From contig NW_021822619.1 of the NCBI RefSeq assembly GCF_901001165.1, positions 277,055 through 341,054 of the forward strand: 64,000 bases of DNA. Direction: 5' to 3'. Origin of the DNA: Salmo trutta. Its lineage: Eukaryota; Chordata; Actinopteri; Salmoniformes; Salmonidae. Positions within the stretch are counted from its first letter, which is position 1; every line of letters starts with the position of its first letter. Both the position numbers and the translations under genes were made by a program. Positions 12,561-24,272 of this stretch are shown in pieces. Under the pieces are notes generated by a model. It was not told the DNA's origin. It saw only the letters and a list, made by a program, of their open reading frames with translations, and searched no databases.

Positions 12561-13814
12561 TAGGCTAGGTAGGCTATAGGCTAGGTAGGCTATAGGCTAG
12601 GTAGGCTATAGGCTAGGTAGACTATAGGCTAGGTAGGCTATAGGCTAGGTAGGCTATAGGCTAGGTAGGCTATAGGCTAGGTAGACTATAGGCTAGGTAG
12701 ACTATAGGCTAGGTAGACTATAGGCTTGGTAGGCTATAGGTTAGGTGGGCTATAGGCTAGGTAGGCTATAGGCTAGGTAGGCTATAGGCTAGGTAGGCTA
12801 TAGGCTAGGTGGGCTATAGGCTAGGTAGGCTATAGGCTAGGTAGGCTATAGGCTAGGTAGGCTATAGGCTAGGTGGGCTATAGGCTAGGTAGGCTATAGG
12901 CTAGGTAGGCTATAGGCTAGGTGGGCTATAGGCTAGGTGGGCTATAGGCTAGGTGGGCTATAGGCTAGGTGGGCTATAGGCTAGGTAGGCTATAGGCTAG
13001 GTGGGCTATAGGCTAGGTCGGCTATAGGTTAGGTGGGCTATAGGCTGGGATAGGCTATAGGTTAGGTAGACTATAGGCTAGGTAGGCTATAGGTTAGGTA
13101 GACTATAGGCTAGGTAGGCTATAGGCTAGGTGGGCTATAGGCTGGGTAGACTATAGGCTAGGTGGGCTATAGACTAGGTAGACTATAGGCTAGGTAGGCT
13201 ATAGGCTAGGTAGACTATAGACTAGGTGGGCTATAGGCTTGGTAGGCTATAGGCTAGGTAGACTATAGGCTTGGTAGGTTATAGGTTAGGTAGGCTATAG
13301 GCTAGGCTATAGGCTAGGTAGACTATAGACTAGGTGGGCTATAGGCTTGGTAGGCTATAGGCTAGGTAGACTATAGGCTTGGTAGGTTATAGGTTAGGTA
13401 GGCTATAGGCTAGGCTATAGGCTAGGTAGACTATAGACTAGGTGGGCTATAGGCTTGGTAGGCTATAGGCTAGGTAGACTATAGGCTTGGTAGGTTATAG
13501 GTTAGGTAGGCTATAGGCTAGGCTATAGGCTAGGTAGACTATAGACTAGGTGGGCTATAGGCTTGGTAGGCTATAGGCTAGGTAGACTATAGGCTTGGTA
13601 GGTTATAGGCTAGGTAGGCTATAGGCTTGGTAGGTTATAGGCTAGGTAGGCTATAGGCTATAGACTAGGTAGGCTATAGGTTAGGTAGACTATAGGCTTG
13701 GTAGGTTATAGGCTTGGTAGGTTATAGGCTAGGTAGGCTATAGGCTATAGACTAGGTAGGCTATAGGTTAGGTAGACTATAGGCTTGGTAGGTTATAGGC
13801 TAGGTAGACTATAG
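12561..13814. repeat. 16-bp tandem array, left part
   Basis: Unit CTAGGTAGGCTATAGG, about 78 copies. From about 13301 a 108-bp higher-order unit appears (13301, 13409, 13517). The array resumes at 14910 after an insertion. Confidence 0.97.
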
Positions 13815-14908
13815 TCTGGCCCAGGAGTGTGAAGGTGAACGGACAATGGTGCGGTGTGAGTGACACAGCGAATTGAAGGTGAACGGAAAGGCTGGAGCAA
13901 CGAACCGCCCTTGCTGTCTCTGCCTTGTCGGTTCCCCTCTTCCCACTGGGATTCTCTGCCTCTAACCCTTTTACAAGGGCTGAGTCACTGACTTACTGGT
14001 GTTCTTCCATGCCGTCCATGGGAGGGGTGCGTCACTTGAGTAGGTTGAGCCACTGACGTGGTCTTCCTGTCTGGGTTGGCGCCCCCCCCTTGGGTTGTGC
14101 CGTGGCGGAGATCTTTGTGGGCTATACTCGGCCTTGTCTTCGGACAGTAAGTTGGTGGTTGTAGATATCCCTCTAGTGGTGTGGGGGCTGTGCTTTGGCA
14201 AAGTGGGTGGGGTTATATCCTGCCTGTTTGGCCCTGTCCGGGGGTATCAACGGATGGGGCCACAGTGTCTTCTGATCCCTCCTGTCTCAGCCTCCAGTAT
14301 TTATGCTGCAGTAGTTTATGTGTCGGGGGGCTAGGGTCAGTCTGTTACATCTGGAGTACTCTCTTGTCTTATTCGGTGTCCTGTGTGAATGTAAATATGC
14401 TCTCTCTAATTCTCTCTTTCTTTCTCTCGGAGGACCTGAGCCCTAGGACCATGCCTCAGGACTACCTGGCATGATGACTCCTTGCTGTCCCCAGTCCACC
14501 TGGCCATGCTGCTGCTCCAGTTTCAACTGTTCTGCCTGCGGCTACGGAACCCTGACCTGTTCACCGGACGTGCTTGTTGCACCCTCGACAACTACTATGA
14601 TTATTATTATTTGACCATGCTGGTCATTTACGAACATTTTAACATCTTGACCATGTTCTGTTATAATATCCACCCGGCACAGCCAGAAGAGGACTGGCCA
14701 CCCCTCATAGCCTGGTTCCTCTCTAGGTTTCTTCCTAGGTTTTTGGCCTTTCTCAGGAGTTTTTCCTAGGGAGTTTTTCCCAGCCACCGTGCTTCTTTCA
14801 CATGCATTGCTTGCTGTTTGGGGTTTTAGGCTGGGTTTCTGTACAGCACTTTGAGATTTCAGCTGATGTACGAAGGGCTATATAAATAAATTTGATTTGA
14901 TTTGATTT
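13815..14908 (+). mobile_element. LINE-derived insertion splitting the 16-bp array
   Basis: A salmonid-type repeat ending ATATAAATAAATTTGATTTG with a TTTGA tail, typical of a non-LTR element 3' end. The 19-bp TAGGCTAGGTAGACTATAG occurs on both sides (13796-13814 and 14909-14927) and may be the target-site duplication, though the array itself could supply it. Short ORFs inside are not recognisable domains. Clade not determined. Confidence 0.75.
13841..13877 (+). repeat. 37-bp inverted repeat, left arm (partner 14993-15029)
   Basis: GGACAATGGTGCGGTGTGAG and the following 17 bases are the exact reverse complement of 14993-15029, with 1115 bp between the arms. Confidence 0.95.
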
Positions 14909-14909
14909 T

Positions 14910-14963
14910 AGGCTAGGTAGACTATAGGCTAGGTAGGATATAGGCTAGGTAGGCTATAGGCTA
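14910..14963. repeat. 16-bp tandem array, right part
   Basis: Continuation of the array at 12561-13814 with the same unit, about 3 copies. Confidence 0.95.
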
Positions 14964-14992
14964 CCTTCAGTCTACAGCTACTTGTTTCCGGG

Positions 14993-15029
14993 TTCAATTC
15001 GCTGTGTCACTCACACCGCACCATTGTCC
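14993..15029 (-). repeat. 37-bp inverted repeat, right arm
   Basis: Exact inverse of 13841-13877. It lies outside the retained 16-bp array, about 220 bp from the stt3b exon 1 donor. Confidence 0.95.
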
Positions 15030-15246
15030 TCTTTATGAAGACGGACGCCCCCCCCCCTCCCTCCGACATGCACACAATTATTGTCACAACGTATCATCAC
15101 ACTGGAACTGGTACAGAGGACAAGTGGCTGAGTTTAAACAAACGTTGCTCTGCTCTGTCTGCTGTGTTGCCTGATATCAGATCAATTATAGCAACATGTT
15201 TCCAGTAGCGCGGTAGTTGGCTACATTCCTGTTCCTGTTTACTCAC

Positions 15247-15515
15247 CAAGGGTCAAACTCGTGGATTATACTCTCAAACCGGATGACAGCGAAGAGCCTG
15301 GCACTGAAACCAGCCAGCCAGGCCAGAAACAGGATGGTGAACGACAGTAAGGACTGCCACCCTGCCGGCTGAGCTATCCCGGTGGAGAGAGTCCCGGTAG
15401 GACTGCTACCGACGTTCCCCGCTGGACTGGTCCGTCCATTCCCAGAGAACGAAGCTCCAATATTCGCAGCAGAGGCTTTATGCTTGCTATCGGTAACGGA
15501 GGGATGTTCCGCCAT
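15247..15515 (-). CDS. stt3b: stt3b coding exon 1 (oligosaccharyltransferase catalytic subunit STT3B, N-terminus only)
   Basis: STT3B is a catalytic subunit of the ER-membrane oligosaccharyltransferase, which transfers the lipid-linked glycan to Asn-X-Ser/Thr sites; the STT3B complex acts largely after translation. Read on the minus strand from ATG at 15515, the exon gives about 89 residues: a low-complexity Ser/Gly/Thr-rich N-terminus (start MAEHPSVTDSKHK), then QPAGWQSLLSFTILF, one transmembrane helix (about residues 50-75), and RLFAVIRFESIIHEFDP. The last part matches the vertebrate STT3B N-terminus as I remember it; the variable Ser/Gly-rich leader separates STT3B from STT3A. The exon stops inside the conserved HEFDPWFN motif, whose Asp is the first acidic active-site residue. 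The donor GTGAGT lies at 15246-15241 and splits the Trp codon (TG|G). No further exon is visible to the left, so intron 1 must be at least 15 kb. The call is strong; the exact ATG is inferred. Confidence 0.93.
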
Positions 15516-15900
15516 ATTCTACGTTGTTGGCAGATCTGATAGGAAAGAGAGACCCCCCCCTGCTGCCACGCTCCACTGTAAAGACCCTCACAGCCTATCT
15601 GCACCTCTCGTTTTACTTCCAATGACCCACGGTGCACCACAACCCTGTCCTTGGTATAACCGGACCGCTAATTCAAACCAAGTTCCCCCGATGGAGTCAC
15701 ATAGCAGCCGGGGTTGCAGTACCGCAGTAGCACACGCGAACCGACTGGCTGCTCCGCGTTGGAAGTTAACGGCAGGGCGGGCGGGCGCGCCGAGGAGAGC
15801 AGGACCAGGAAGAGCGCTCAGCCTCTCACAACCAGACAGGTCCACAGCCATGTCATAACACCAATCACAAGAGAGAGTGTACAGACTGACAGGGACAGTA
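15516..15900 (-). promoter_or_regulatory. stt3b: stt3b 5' UTR and putative CpG-rich promoter
   Basis: The stretch directly upstream of the stt3b ATG is richer in CpG than the surrounding repeats, for example GGGCGGGCGGGCGCGCCGAGG near 15775-15797, which holds overlapping GC-box (Sp1-like) motifs. CCAAT-type motifs occur further out (near 15862 and 15900). I see no TATA box. This fits a housekeeping CpG-island promoter firing leftward. Small ORFs crossing this region on both strands are not convincing genes. No transcript start can be placed from sequence alone. Confidence 0.6.
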
Positions 15901-16430
15901 ACCAATGGGATGGGATTCACGCCGGATAGTCGTAGCATCCGTGTGGAGGATAGCGCACAAGAAAGTCCACCAATCATATGTCTAGGATATAATATTGGAC
16001 TGAACAGATAGCCAATCCGCTATCAACAGCGCGGGATCGGTTTCACGGAAGAAGCCAATGAAATAAATGAAATCCGCGAGACATGCCTGCCACCGGAGCC
16101 GTGTAAACCACAGCCGTGTAAACCGTGTGAATAAGTACAGTAGGATCAGTAGGCTACAGTAGGACCTGTCTCCAACCAGCTGCCTCCCACTGCCCACATA
16201 CCAGCGGTATTAATGTCCTCCTTCCATTCAAAACAATCCTCCTGCTGAGAATGACACAAACAGGAAGTCACCACAGCATGTCGGGAATAGACTTCTCACA
16301 CTAATAACAGACACACAGGGTGAATTAGACCTGTTATTGTCACGTGGCTTATTCTGTTGTATTATTAGATGTTGTGTTTTCATCTAGTCTCACGGTGACG
16401 TCAGTCAGCAGCCACACTAAGCCAGAGTAC
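15901..16430. other. Upstream flank of stt3b, no gene recognised
   Basis: Unique sequence with moderate CpG up to about 16110. Contains only short ORFs without motifs. Confidence 0.4.
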
Positions 16431-17147
16431 AGGTTTAGGTTATTACCCATAAAGCACTAGTTTATCAGGTTTAGGTTATTACCCATACAGGACTAGTTTA
16501 TCAGGTTTAGGTTATTACCATACAGGCCTAGTTTATCAGGTTATTACCCATACAGGACTAGTTTATCAGGTTTAGGTTATTACCCATACAGGACTAGTTT
16601 ATCAGGTTATTACCCATACAGGACTAGTTTATCAGGTTTAGGTTATTACCCATACAGGACTAGTTTATCAGGCTTAGGTTATTACCCATACAGGACTAGT
16701 TTATCAGGCTTAGGTTATTACCCATAAAGCACTAGTTTATCAGGTTATTACCCATACAGGACTAGTTTATTAGGCTTAGGTTATTACCCATACAGGACTA
16801 GTTTATCAGGCTTAGGTTATTACCCATACAGGACTAGTTTATCAGGTTTAGGTTATTACCCATACAGGACTAGTTTATCAGGCTTAGGTTATTACCCATA
16901 CAGGACTAGTTTATCAGGTTTAGGTTATTACCCATGTAAGCCTAGTTTATCAGGCTTATGTTATTACCCATGTAAGCCTAGTTTATCAGGCTTAGGTTAT
17001 TACCCATACAGGACTAGTTTATCAGGTTATTACCCATAAAGCACTAGTTTATCAGGTTTAGGTTATTACCCATGTAGGCCTAGTTTATCAGGCTTAGGTT
17101 ATTACCCATAAAGCACTAGTTTATCAGGCTTAGGTTATTACCCATGT
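16431..17147. repeat. 36-bp tandem array (about 20 copies)
   Basis: Unit contains GGTTATTACCCATACAGGAC and TAGTTTATCAGG; a shorter form lacks the TTTAGG heptamer region. CATGTAAGCC and CATAAAGCAC variants recur. Confidence 0.96.
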
Positions 17148-17504
17148 CTATTTGTTATTACTTGAATGAAATGAAATGGAGGTTCATTTCCACAGAATTT
17201 CTACTGTGGTTGTAGCATAACACCAAACCTGTTTCAGCTCCTCTAAAAACAGGATATTGTCTGAGCTCAGTAGTAAAAAGTACAGCCGTTGATTCAAGTG
17301 GGTGAGCAGCATTCCTACAGAGGAGAGCTGCATACACAAGAGAGAGAGGGGAGGGAGGAGAGAGATGAGGAGAGCAGAGCACATCCACTCTCACACAGTC
17401 TGCTTTCTATTCAAACACAAATACTGCTCACTACCTGGAACATTAATACAGGTCCACACTGACACAATACCAATGTGTGGCTTTTCTGCAACAATACCTC
17501 CCTC
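17148..17504. other. Unique sequence, no gene recognised
   Basis: Contains a GAGAG-rich patch near 17338-17375. ORFs on both strands extend from neighbouring simple repeats. Confidence 0.4.
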
Positions 17505-17548
17505 TCTCTCTCCATCATTCTCTCTCTCTCTCTCCATCTCTCTCTCCA

Positions 17549-17584
<36 letters not shown>

Positions 17585-17734
17585 GTTCTCTCTCTCTCTC
17601 TCTCTCTATCGTTCTCTCTCTCCTTCTCTCTCCATCGTTCTCTCTCTCCTCCTCTCTCCATCGTTCTCTCTCTCCTTCTCTCTCCATCTTTCTATCGTTC
17701 TCTCTCTCCATCGTTCTCTCTCTCTCTCTCTCTG
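17505..17734. repeat. CT-rich simple repeat with CCATCGTT interruptions
   Basis: CTCTCT tracts punctuated by CATCGTTCT at semi-regular intervals. Confidence 0.93.
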
Positions 17735-17797
17735 ACCCGGAAAACCTCTCCCTATACACTGATTTGAAAAGAAAAGAAAAGAGGGAGAGATTGAGGG

Positions 17798-17935
17798 GAG
17801 AGCACAGAGTATACATGAAAACAATGGAGCACAGAGTATACATGAAAACAATGGAGCACAGAGTATACATGAAAACAATGGAGCACAGAGTATACATGAA
17901 AACAATGGAGCACAGAGTATACATGAAAACAAAAG
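17798..17935. repeat. 27-bp tandem array (5 copies)
   Basis: Unit contains GAGCACAGAGTATACATGAA. 27 bp is 9 codons, so ORFs remain open on both strands. Confidence 0.95.
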
Positions 17936-17958
17936 AGAAGTATTTTTCTTCCCGGGGC

Positions 17959-19070
17959 CTCTATTGTATAATTATAGTCAGTAGTGTTCAGTAACTGTCT
18001 CTATTGTATAATTATAGTCAGTAGTGTTCAGTAACTGTCTCTATTGTATAATTATAGTCAGTAGTGTTCAGTAACTGTCTCTATTGTATAATTATAGTCA
18101 GTAGTGTTCAGTAACTGTCTCTATTGTATAATTATAGTCAGTAGTGTTCAGTAACTGTCTCTATTGTAATTATAGTCAGTATGTTCAGTAACTGTCTCTA
18201 TTGTATAATTATAGTCAGTAGTGTTCAGTAACTGTCTCTATTGTATAATTATAGTCAGTAGTGTTCAGTAACTGTCCTCTATGTATAATTATAGTCAGTA
18301 GTGTTCAGTAACTGTCTCTATGTATATTATAGTCAGTAGTGTTCAGTAACTGTCTCTATGTATAATTATAGTCAGTAGTGTCAGTAACTGTCTCTATTGT
18401 ATAATTATAGTCAGTAGTGTTCAGTAACTGTCTCTATTGTATAATTATAGTCAGTAGTGTTCAGTAACTGTCTCTATTGTATAATTATAGTCAGTAGTGT
18501 TCAGTAACTGTCTCTATTGTATAATTATAGTCAGTAGTGTTCAGTAACTGTCTCTATTGTATAATTATAGTCAGTAGTGTTCAGTAACTGTCTCTATTGT
18601 ATAATTATAGTCAGTAGTGTTCAGTAACTGTCTCTATTGTATGTTATAGTCAGTAGTGTTCAGTAACTGTCTCTATTGTATAATTATAGTCAGTAGTGTT
18701 CAGTAACTGTCTCTATTGTATAATTATAGTCAGTAGTGTTCAGTAACTGTCTCTATTGTATAATTATAGTCAGTAGTGTTCAGTAACTGTCTCTATTGTA
18801 TAATTATAGTCAGTAGTGTTCAGTAACTGTCTCTATTGTATAATTATAGTCAGTAGTGTTCAGTAACTGTCTCTATTGTATAATATAGTCAGTAGTGTTC
18901 AGTAACTGTCTCTATTGTATAATTATAGTCAGTAGTGTTCAGTAACTGTCTCTATTGTATAATTATAGTCAGTAGTGTTCAGTAACTGTCTCTATTGTAT
19001 AATTATAGTCAGTAGTGTTCAGTAACTGTCTCTATTGTATAATTATAGTCAGTAGTGTTCAGTAACTGTC
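17959..19070. repeat. 40-bp tandem array (about 28 copies)
   Basis: Unit contains CTCTATTGTATAATTATAGT and CAGTAGTGTTCAGTAACTGT. Most copies are identical; single-base losses cluster between about 18160 and 18390. Confidence 0.97.
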
Positions 19071-19104
19071 AAACAAACCCTCGCTTAAATGACCTTCCTT
19101 CCCT

Positions 19105-19219
19105 ACACTGTTCTGCACACTGTTCTAGAACATACACTGTTCTGCACACTGTTCTAGAACATACACTGTTCTGCACACTGTTCTAGAACATACACTGTTC
19201 TGCACACTGTTCTAGAACA
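19105..19219. repeat. 29-bp tandem array (4 copies) with TTCTAGAA dyads
   Basis: Unit ACACTGTTCTGCACACTGTT then CTAGAACAT. Each holds the palindrome TGTTCTAGAACA. Confidence 0.95.
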
Positions 19220-19902
19220 AGAAGGGTAGGGGACTTTTTGAGGCAAGCTGCAAAATGGTTCTTTTTGTCCAAACCGTTCCCAGGAGATGAGAGTTTGAGT
19301 TGTGTGTACATTTGTGTGCTATAGATTGTCAGAGCTTACTGAGGCAAGGCGTAATCATTTCAAGTCAAATTGATAAAGGAAATCCAATTACTCTCCCCAC
19401 CCAGTCTAGAATGGCACAAAGCAGGAAAAGAGCATGTGGGGTTACGTCCCAAATTTCACCCTATTCCCGATAATAAAATGCCCTACTTTCAACCAGGGCA
19501 CATTAAAAGTAGTGCACTATATAGGGAATAAGCTGCCCTTTGTGACACATTCATAGATTTCCTCCAGAAAATATACTGGATAGAATCCTGTTTAAAAACA
19601 CAGTGAAACCCACTATGTGAAACCAATTAGAGATTAACGTTTGAGAGATCAACCAAATACAGACAACCAACAGTTGCTCATCCAATTCTATCCGTTACTT
19701 TAAGTTGTAAAGTTTGACCTGTTTTTGTTGTGAAATGGTGCTCCGTTGCAAAAGAGACATTCGTTCTCACTGAGACTTCCCTGTATAAAAAAACCATGTA
19801 GAAATAAAGTATTTACAGAAGTAGCTGTATGTATAGTAGCAACTGGCAAATAGAGAAACAGAGTATGAATGACATTTAGGCCTCAGGTCATCCTCCCAAC
19901 TC
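19220..19902. other. Unique sequence with two dispersed-repeat remnants
   Basis: 19440-19550 is a diverged copy of the palindromic ACCCTATTCCC / GTGCACTATATAGGGAAT MITE family. 19690-19815 resembles a LINE 3' tail (GCAAAAGAGACATTCGTTCTC). No gene. Confidence 0.5.
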
Positions 19903-20180
19903 GGTCCATAGCAGGGCCTATTATGGTCTGTCCATAATAACATAACAGGGCCTATTATGGTCTGTCCATAATAACATAACAGGGCCTATTATGGTCTGTC
20001 CATAATAACATAACAGGGCCTATTATGGTCTGTCCATAATAACATAACAGGGTCTATTATGGTCTGTCCATAATAACATAGCAGGGTCTATTATGGTCTG
20101 TCCATAATAACATAGCAGGGTCTATTATGGTCTGTCCATAATAACATAGCAGGGTCTATTATGGTCTGTCCATAATAACA
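19903..20180. repeat. 34-bp tandem array (about 8 copies)
   Basis: Unit contains CAGGGCCTATTATGGTCTGT and CCATAATAACATA. It passes directly into the poly-C array, whose unit shares the CCATAATAACATAGCAGGGT core; the two have a common origin. Confidence 0.95.
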
Positions 20181-23100
20181 TAGCAGGGTCTATGTCCCCC
20201 CCCCCCAGCAGGCCTGTCCATAATAACATAGCAGGGTCTATGTCCCCCCCCCCCCAGCAGGTCTGTCCATAATAACATAGCAGGGTCTATGTCCCCCCCC
20301 CCCAGCAGGTCTGTCCATAATAACATAGCAGGGTCTATGTCCCCCCCCCCAGCAGGTCTGTCCATAATAACATAGCAGGGTCTATGTCCCCCCCCCCAGC
20401 AGGTCTGTCCATAATAACATAGCAGGGTCTATGTCCTCCCCCCAGCAGGGCTGTCCATAATAATATAGCAGGGTCTATGTCCCCCCCCCAGCAGGTCTGT
20501 CCATAATAATATAGCAGGGTCTATGTCCCCCCCCCCAGCAGGTCTGTCCATAATAACATAGCAGGGTCTATGTCCCCCCCCCCAGCAGGTCTGTCCATAA
20601 TAATATAGCAGGGTCTATGTCCCCCCCCCAGCAGGTCTGTCCATAATAATATAGCAGGGTCTATTATGGTCTGTCCATAATAACATAGCAGGGTCTATTA
20701 TGGTCTGTCCATAATAACATAGCAGGGTCTATGTCTCCCCCCCCCAGCAGGTCTGTCCATAATAACATAGCAGGGTCTATGTCCCCCCCCCCAGCAGGTC
20801 TGTCCATAATAACATAACAGGGCCTATTATGGTCTGTCCATAATAATAATAACATAGCAGGGTCTATGTCCCCCCCAGCAGGTCTGTCCATAATAATATA
20901 GCAGGGTCTATTATGGTCTGTCCATAATAATAATAACATAGCAGGGTCTATGTCCCCCCCCCCCCCCAGCAGGTCTGTCCATAATAACATAGCAGGGTCT
21001 ATGTCCCCCCCCCCCCAGCAGGTCTGTCCATAATAACATAGCAGGGTCTATGTCCCCCCCAGCAGGTCTGTCCATAATAACATAGCAGGGTCTATGTCAC
21101 CTCCCCCCCAGCAGGTCTGTCCATAATAACATAGCAGGGTCTATGTCCCCCCCCAGCAGGTCTGTCCATAATAACATAGCAGGGTCTATGCCCCCCCCCC
21201 CCCCCAGCAGGTCTGTCCATAATAACATAGCAGGGTCTATGTCCCCCCCAGCAGGTCTGTCCATAATAACATAGCAGGGTCTATGTCCCCCCCCCCCCCA
21301 GCAGGTCTGTCCATAATAACATAGCAGGGTCTATGTCCCCCCCCAGCAGGTCTGTCCATAATAACATAGCAGGGTCTATGCCCCCCCCCCCCCAGCAGGT
21401 CTGTCCATAATAACATAGCAGGGTCTATGTCCCCCCCCCCCCAGCAGGTCTGTCCATAATAACATAGCAGGGTCTATGTCCCCCCCCCCCAGCAGGTCTG
21501 TCCATAATAACATAGCAGGGTCTATGTCCCCCCCCCCCAGCAGGTCTGTCCATAATAACATAGCAGGGTCTATGTCCCCCCCCCCCAGCAGGTCTGTCCA
21601 TAATAACATAGCAGGGTCTATGTCCCCCCCCCAGCAGGTCTGTCCATAATAACATAGCAGGGTCTATGTCCCCCCCCAGCAGGGCTGTCCATAATAACAT
21701 AGCAGGGTCTATGTCCCCCCCCCCAGCAGGTCTGTCCATAATAACACAGCAGGGTCTATGTCCCCCCCCCAGCAGGGCTGTCCATAATAACATAGCAGGG
21801 TCTATGTCCCCCCAAGCAGGTCTGTCCATAATAACATAGCAGGGTCTATGCCCCCCCCCGCAGCAGGTCTGTCCATAATAACATAGCAGGGTCTATGTCC
21901 CCCCCCCCCAGCAGGTCTGTCCATAATAACATAGCAGGGTCTATGCCCCCCCCCCCAGCAGGTCTGTCCATAATAACATAGCAGGGTCTATGTCCCCCCC
22001 AGCAGGTCTGTCCATAATAACATAGCAGGGTCTATGTCCCCCCCCCCCAGCAGGTCTGTCCATAATAACATAGCAGGGTCTATGTCCCCCCCCCAGCAGG
22101 TCTGTCCATAATAACATAGCAGGGTCTATGCCCCCCCCCCCAAGCAGGTCTGTCCATAATAACATAGCAGGGTCTATGCCCCCCCCCCCCAGCAGGTCTG
22201 TCCATAATAACATAGCAGGGTCTATGCCCCTCCCCCCCCCAGCAGGTCTGTCCATAATAACATAGCAGGGTCTATGCCCCCCCCCCCGCAGCAGGTCTGT
22301 CCATAATAACATAGCAGGGTCTATGTCCCCCCCCCCAGCAGGTCTGTCCATAATAACATAGCAGGGTCTATGCCCCCCCCCCCAGCAGGTCTGTCCATAA
22401 TAACATAGCAGGGTCTATGTCCCCCCCAGCAGGTCTGTCCATAATAACATAGCAGGGTCTATGTCCCCCCCCCCCAGCAGGTCTGTCCATAATAACATAG
22501 CAGGGTCTATGTCCCCCCCCAGCAGGTCTGTCAATAATAACATAGCAGGGTCTATGCCCCCCCCCCCCCAAGCAGGTCTGTCCATAATAACATAGCAGGG
22601 TCTATGCCCCCCCCCCAGCAGGTCTGTCCATAATAACATAGCAGGGTCTATGCCCCCCCCCCCCCCCCCCCCCAGCAGGTCTGTCCATAATAACATAGCA
22701 GGGTCTATGCCCCCCCCCAGCAGGTCTGTCCATAATAACATAGCAGGGTCTATGTCCCCCCCCAGCAGGTCTGTCCATAATAACATAGCAGGGTCTATGT
22801 CCCCCCCCCCCAGCAGGTCTGTCCATAATAACATAGCAGGGTCTATGTCCCCCCCAGCAGGTCTGTCCACAATAACATAGCAGGGTCTATGTCCCCCCCC
22901 AGCAGGTCTGTCCATAATAACATAGCAGGGTCTATGTCCCCCCCAGCAGGTCTGTCCATAATAACATAGCAGGGTCTATGTCCCCCCCCCCCCAGCAGGT
23001 CTGTCCATAATAACATAGCAGGGTCTATGTCCCCCCCCCCCAGCAGGTCTGTCCATAATAACATAGCAGGGTCTATGTCCCCCCCCCCCCCCAGCAGGGC

Positions 23101-24272
23101 TGTCCATAATAACATAGCAGGGTCTATGTCCCCCCCCCCCAGCAGGTCTGTCCATAATAACACAGCAGGGTCTATGTCCCCCCCCCCAGCAGGTCTGTCC
23201 ATAATAACATAGCAGGGTCTATGTCCCCCCCGCCCAGCAGGTCTGTCCATAATAACATAGCAGGGTCTATGTCCCCCCCCCCCCCCCAGCAGGTCTGTCC
23301 ATAATAACACAGCAGGGTCTATGTCCCCCCCCCCAGCAGGGCTGTCCATAATAACATAGCAGGGTCTATGTCCCCCCCCCCCAGCAGGGCTGTCCATAAT
23401 AACATAGCAGGGTCTATGTCCCCCCCCCCAGCAGGTCTGTCCATAATAACACAGCAGGGTCTATGTCCCCCCCCCCAGCAGGTCTGTCCATAATAACATA
23501 GCAGGGTCTATGTCCCCCCCCCCCCCCCAAGCAGGTCTGTCCATAATAACATAGCATGGTCTATGTCCCCCCCCCCCAGCAGGTCTGTCCATAATAACAC
23601 AGCAGGGTCTATGTCCCCCCCCCCAGCAGGGCTGTCCATAATAACATAGCAGGGTCTATGTCCCCCCCCCCAGCAGGGCTGTCCATAATAACATAGCAGG
23701 GTCTATGTCCCCCCCCAGCAGGTCTGTCCATAATAACATAGCAGGGTCTATGTCCCCCCCCCAGCAGGGCTGTCCATAATAACATAGCAGGGTCTATGTC
23801 CCCCCCCCCAGCAGGTCTGTCCATAATAACATAGCAGGGTCTATGTCCCCCCCCCAGCAGGTCTGTCCATAATAACATAGCAGGGTCTATGTCCCCCCCC
23901 CCCCCCCCAGCAGGTCTGTCCATAATAACATAGCATGGTCTATGTCCCCCCCCCCCCAGCAGGTCTGTCCATAATAACACAGCAGGGTCTATGTCCCCCC
24001 CCCAGCAGGGCTGTCCATAATAACATAGCAGGGTCTATGTCCCCCCCCCCCAGCAGGGCTGTCCATAATAACATAGCAGGGTCTATGTCCCCCCCCAGCA
24101 GGTCTGTCCATAATAACATAGCAGGGTCTATGTCCCCCCCCCCAGCAGGGCTGTCCATAATAACATAGCAGGGTCTATGTCCCCCCCCCCCAGCAGGTCT
24201 GTCCATAATAACATAGCAGGGTCTATGTCCCCCCCCCAGCAGGTCTGTCCATAATAACATAGCAGGGTCTAT
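20181..24272. repeat. About 48-bp array with a poly-C run in every unit (about 84 copies)
   Basis: Unit: CATAATAACATAGCAGGGTC, TATGT, a C run of about 5 to 23, then AGCAGGTCTGTC. The C run varies from copy to copy. A few copies near 20645-20940 carry the older TATTATGG form. All Gly/Pro-rich ORFs are artefacts. Confidence 0.97.

Noticed and set aside
15382..15858. 158-codon plus-strand ORF antisense to stt3b exon 1
   Set aside because: Shadow of the CpG-rich stt3b exon and promoter; no independent evidence.
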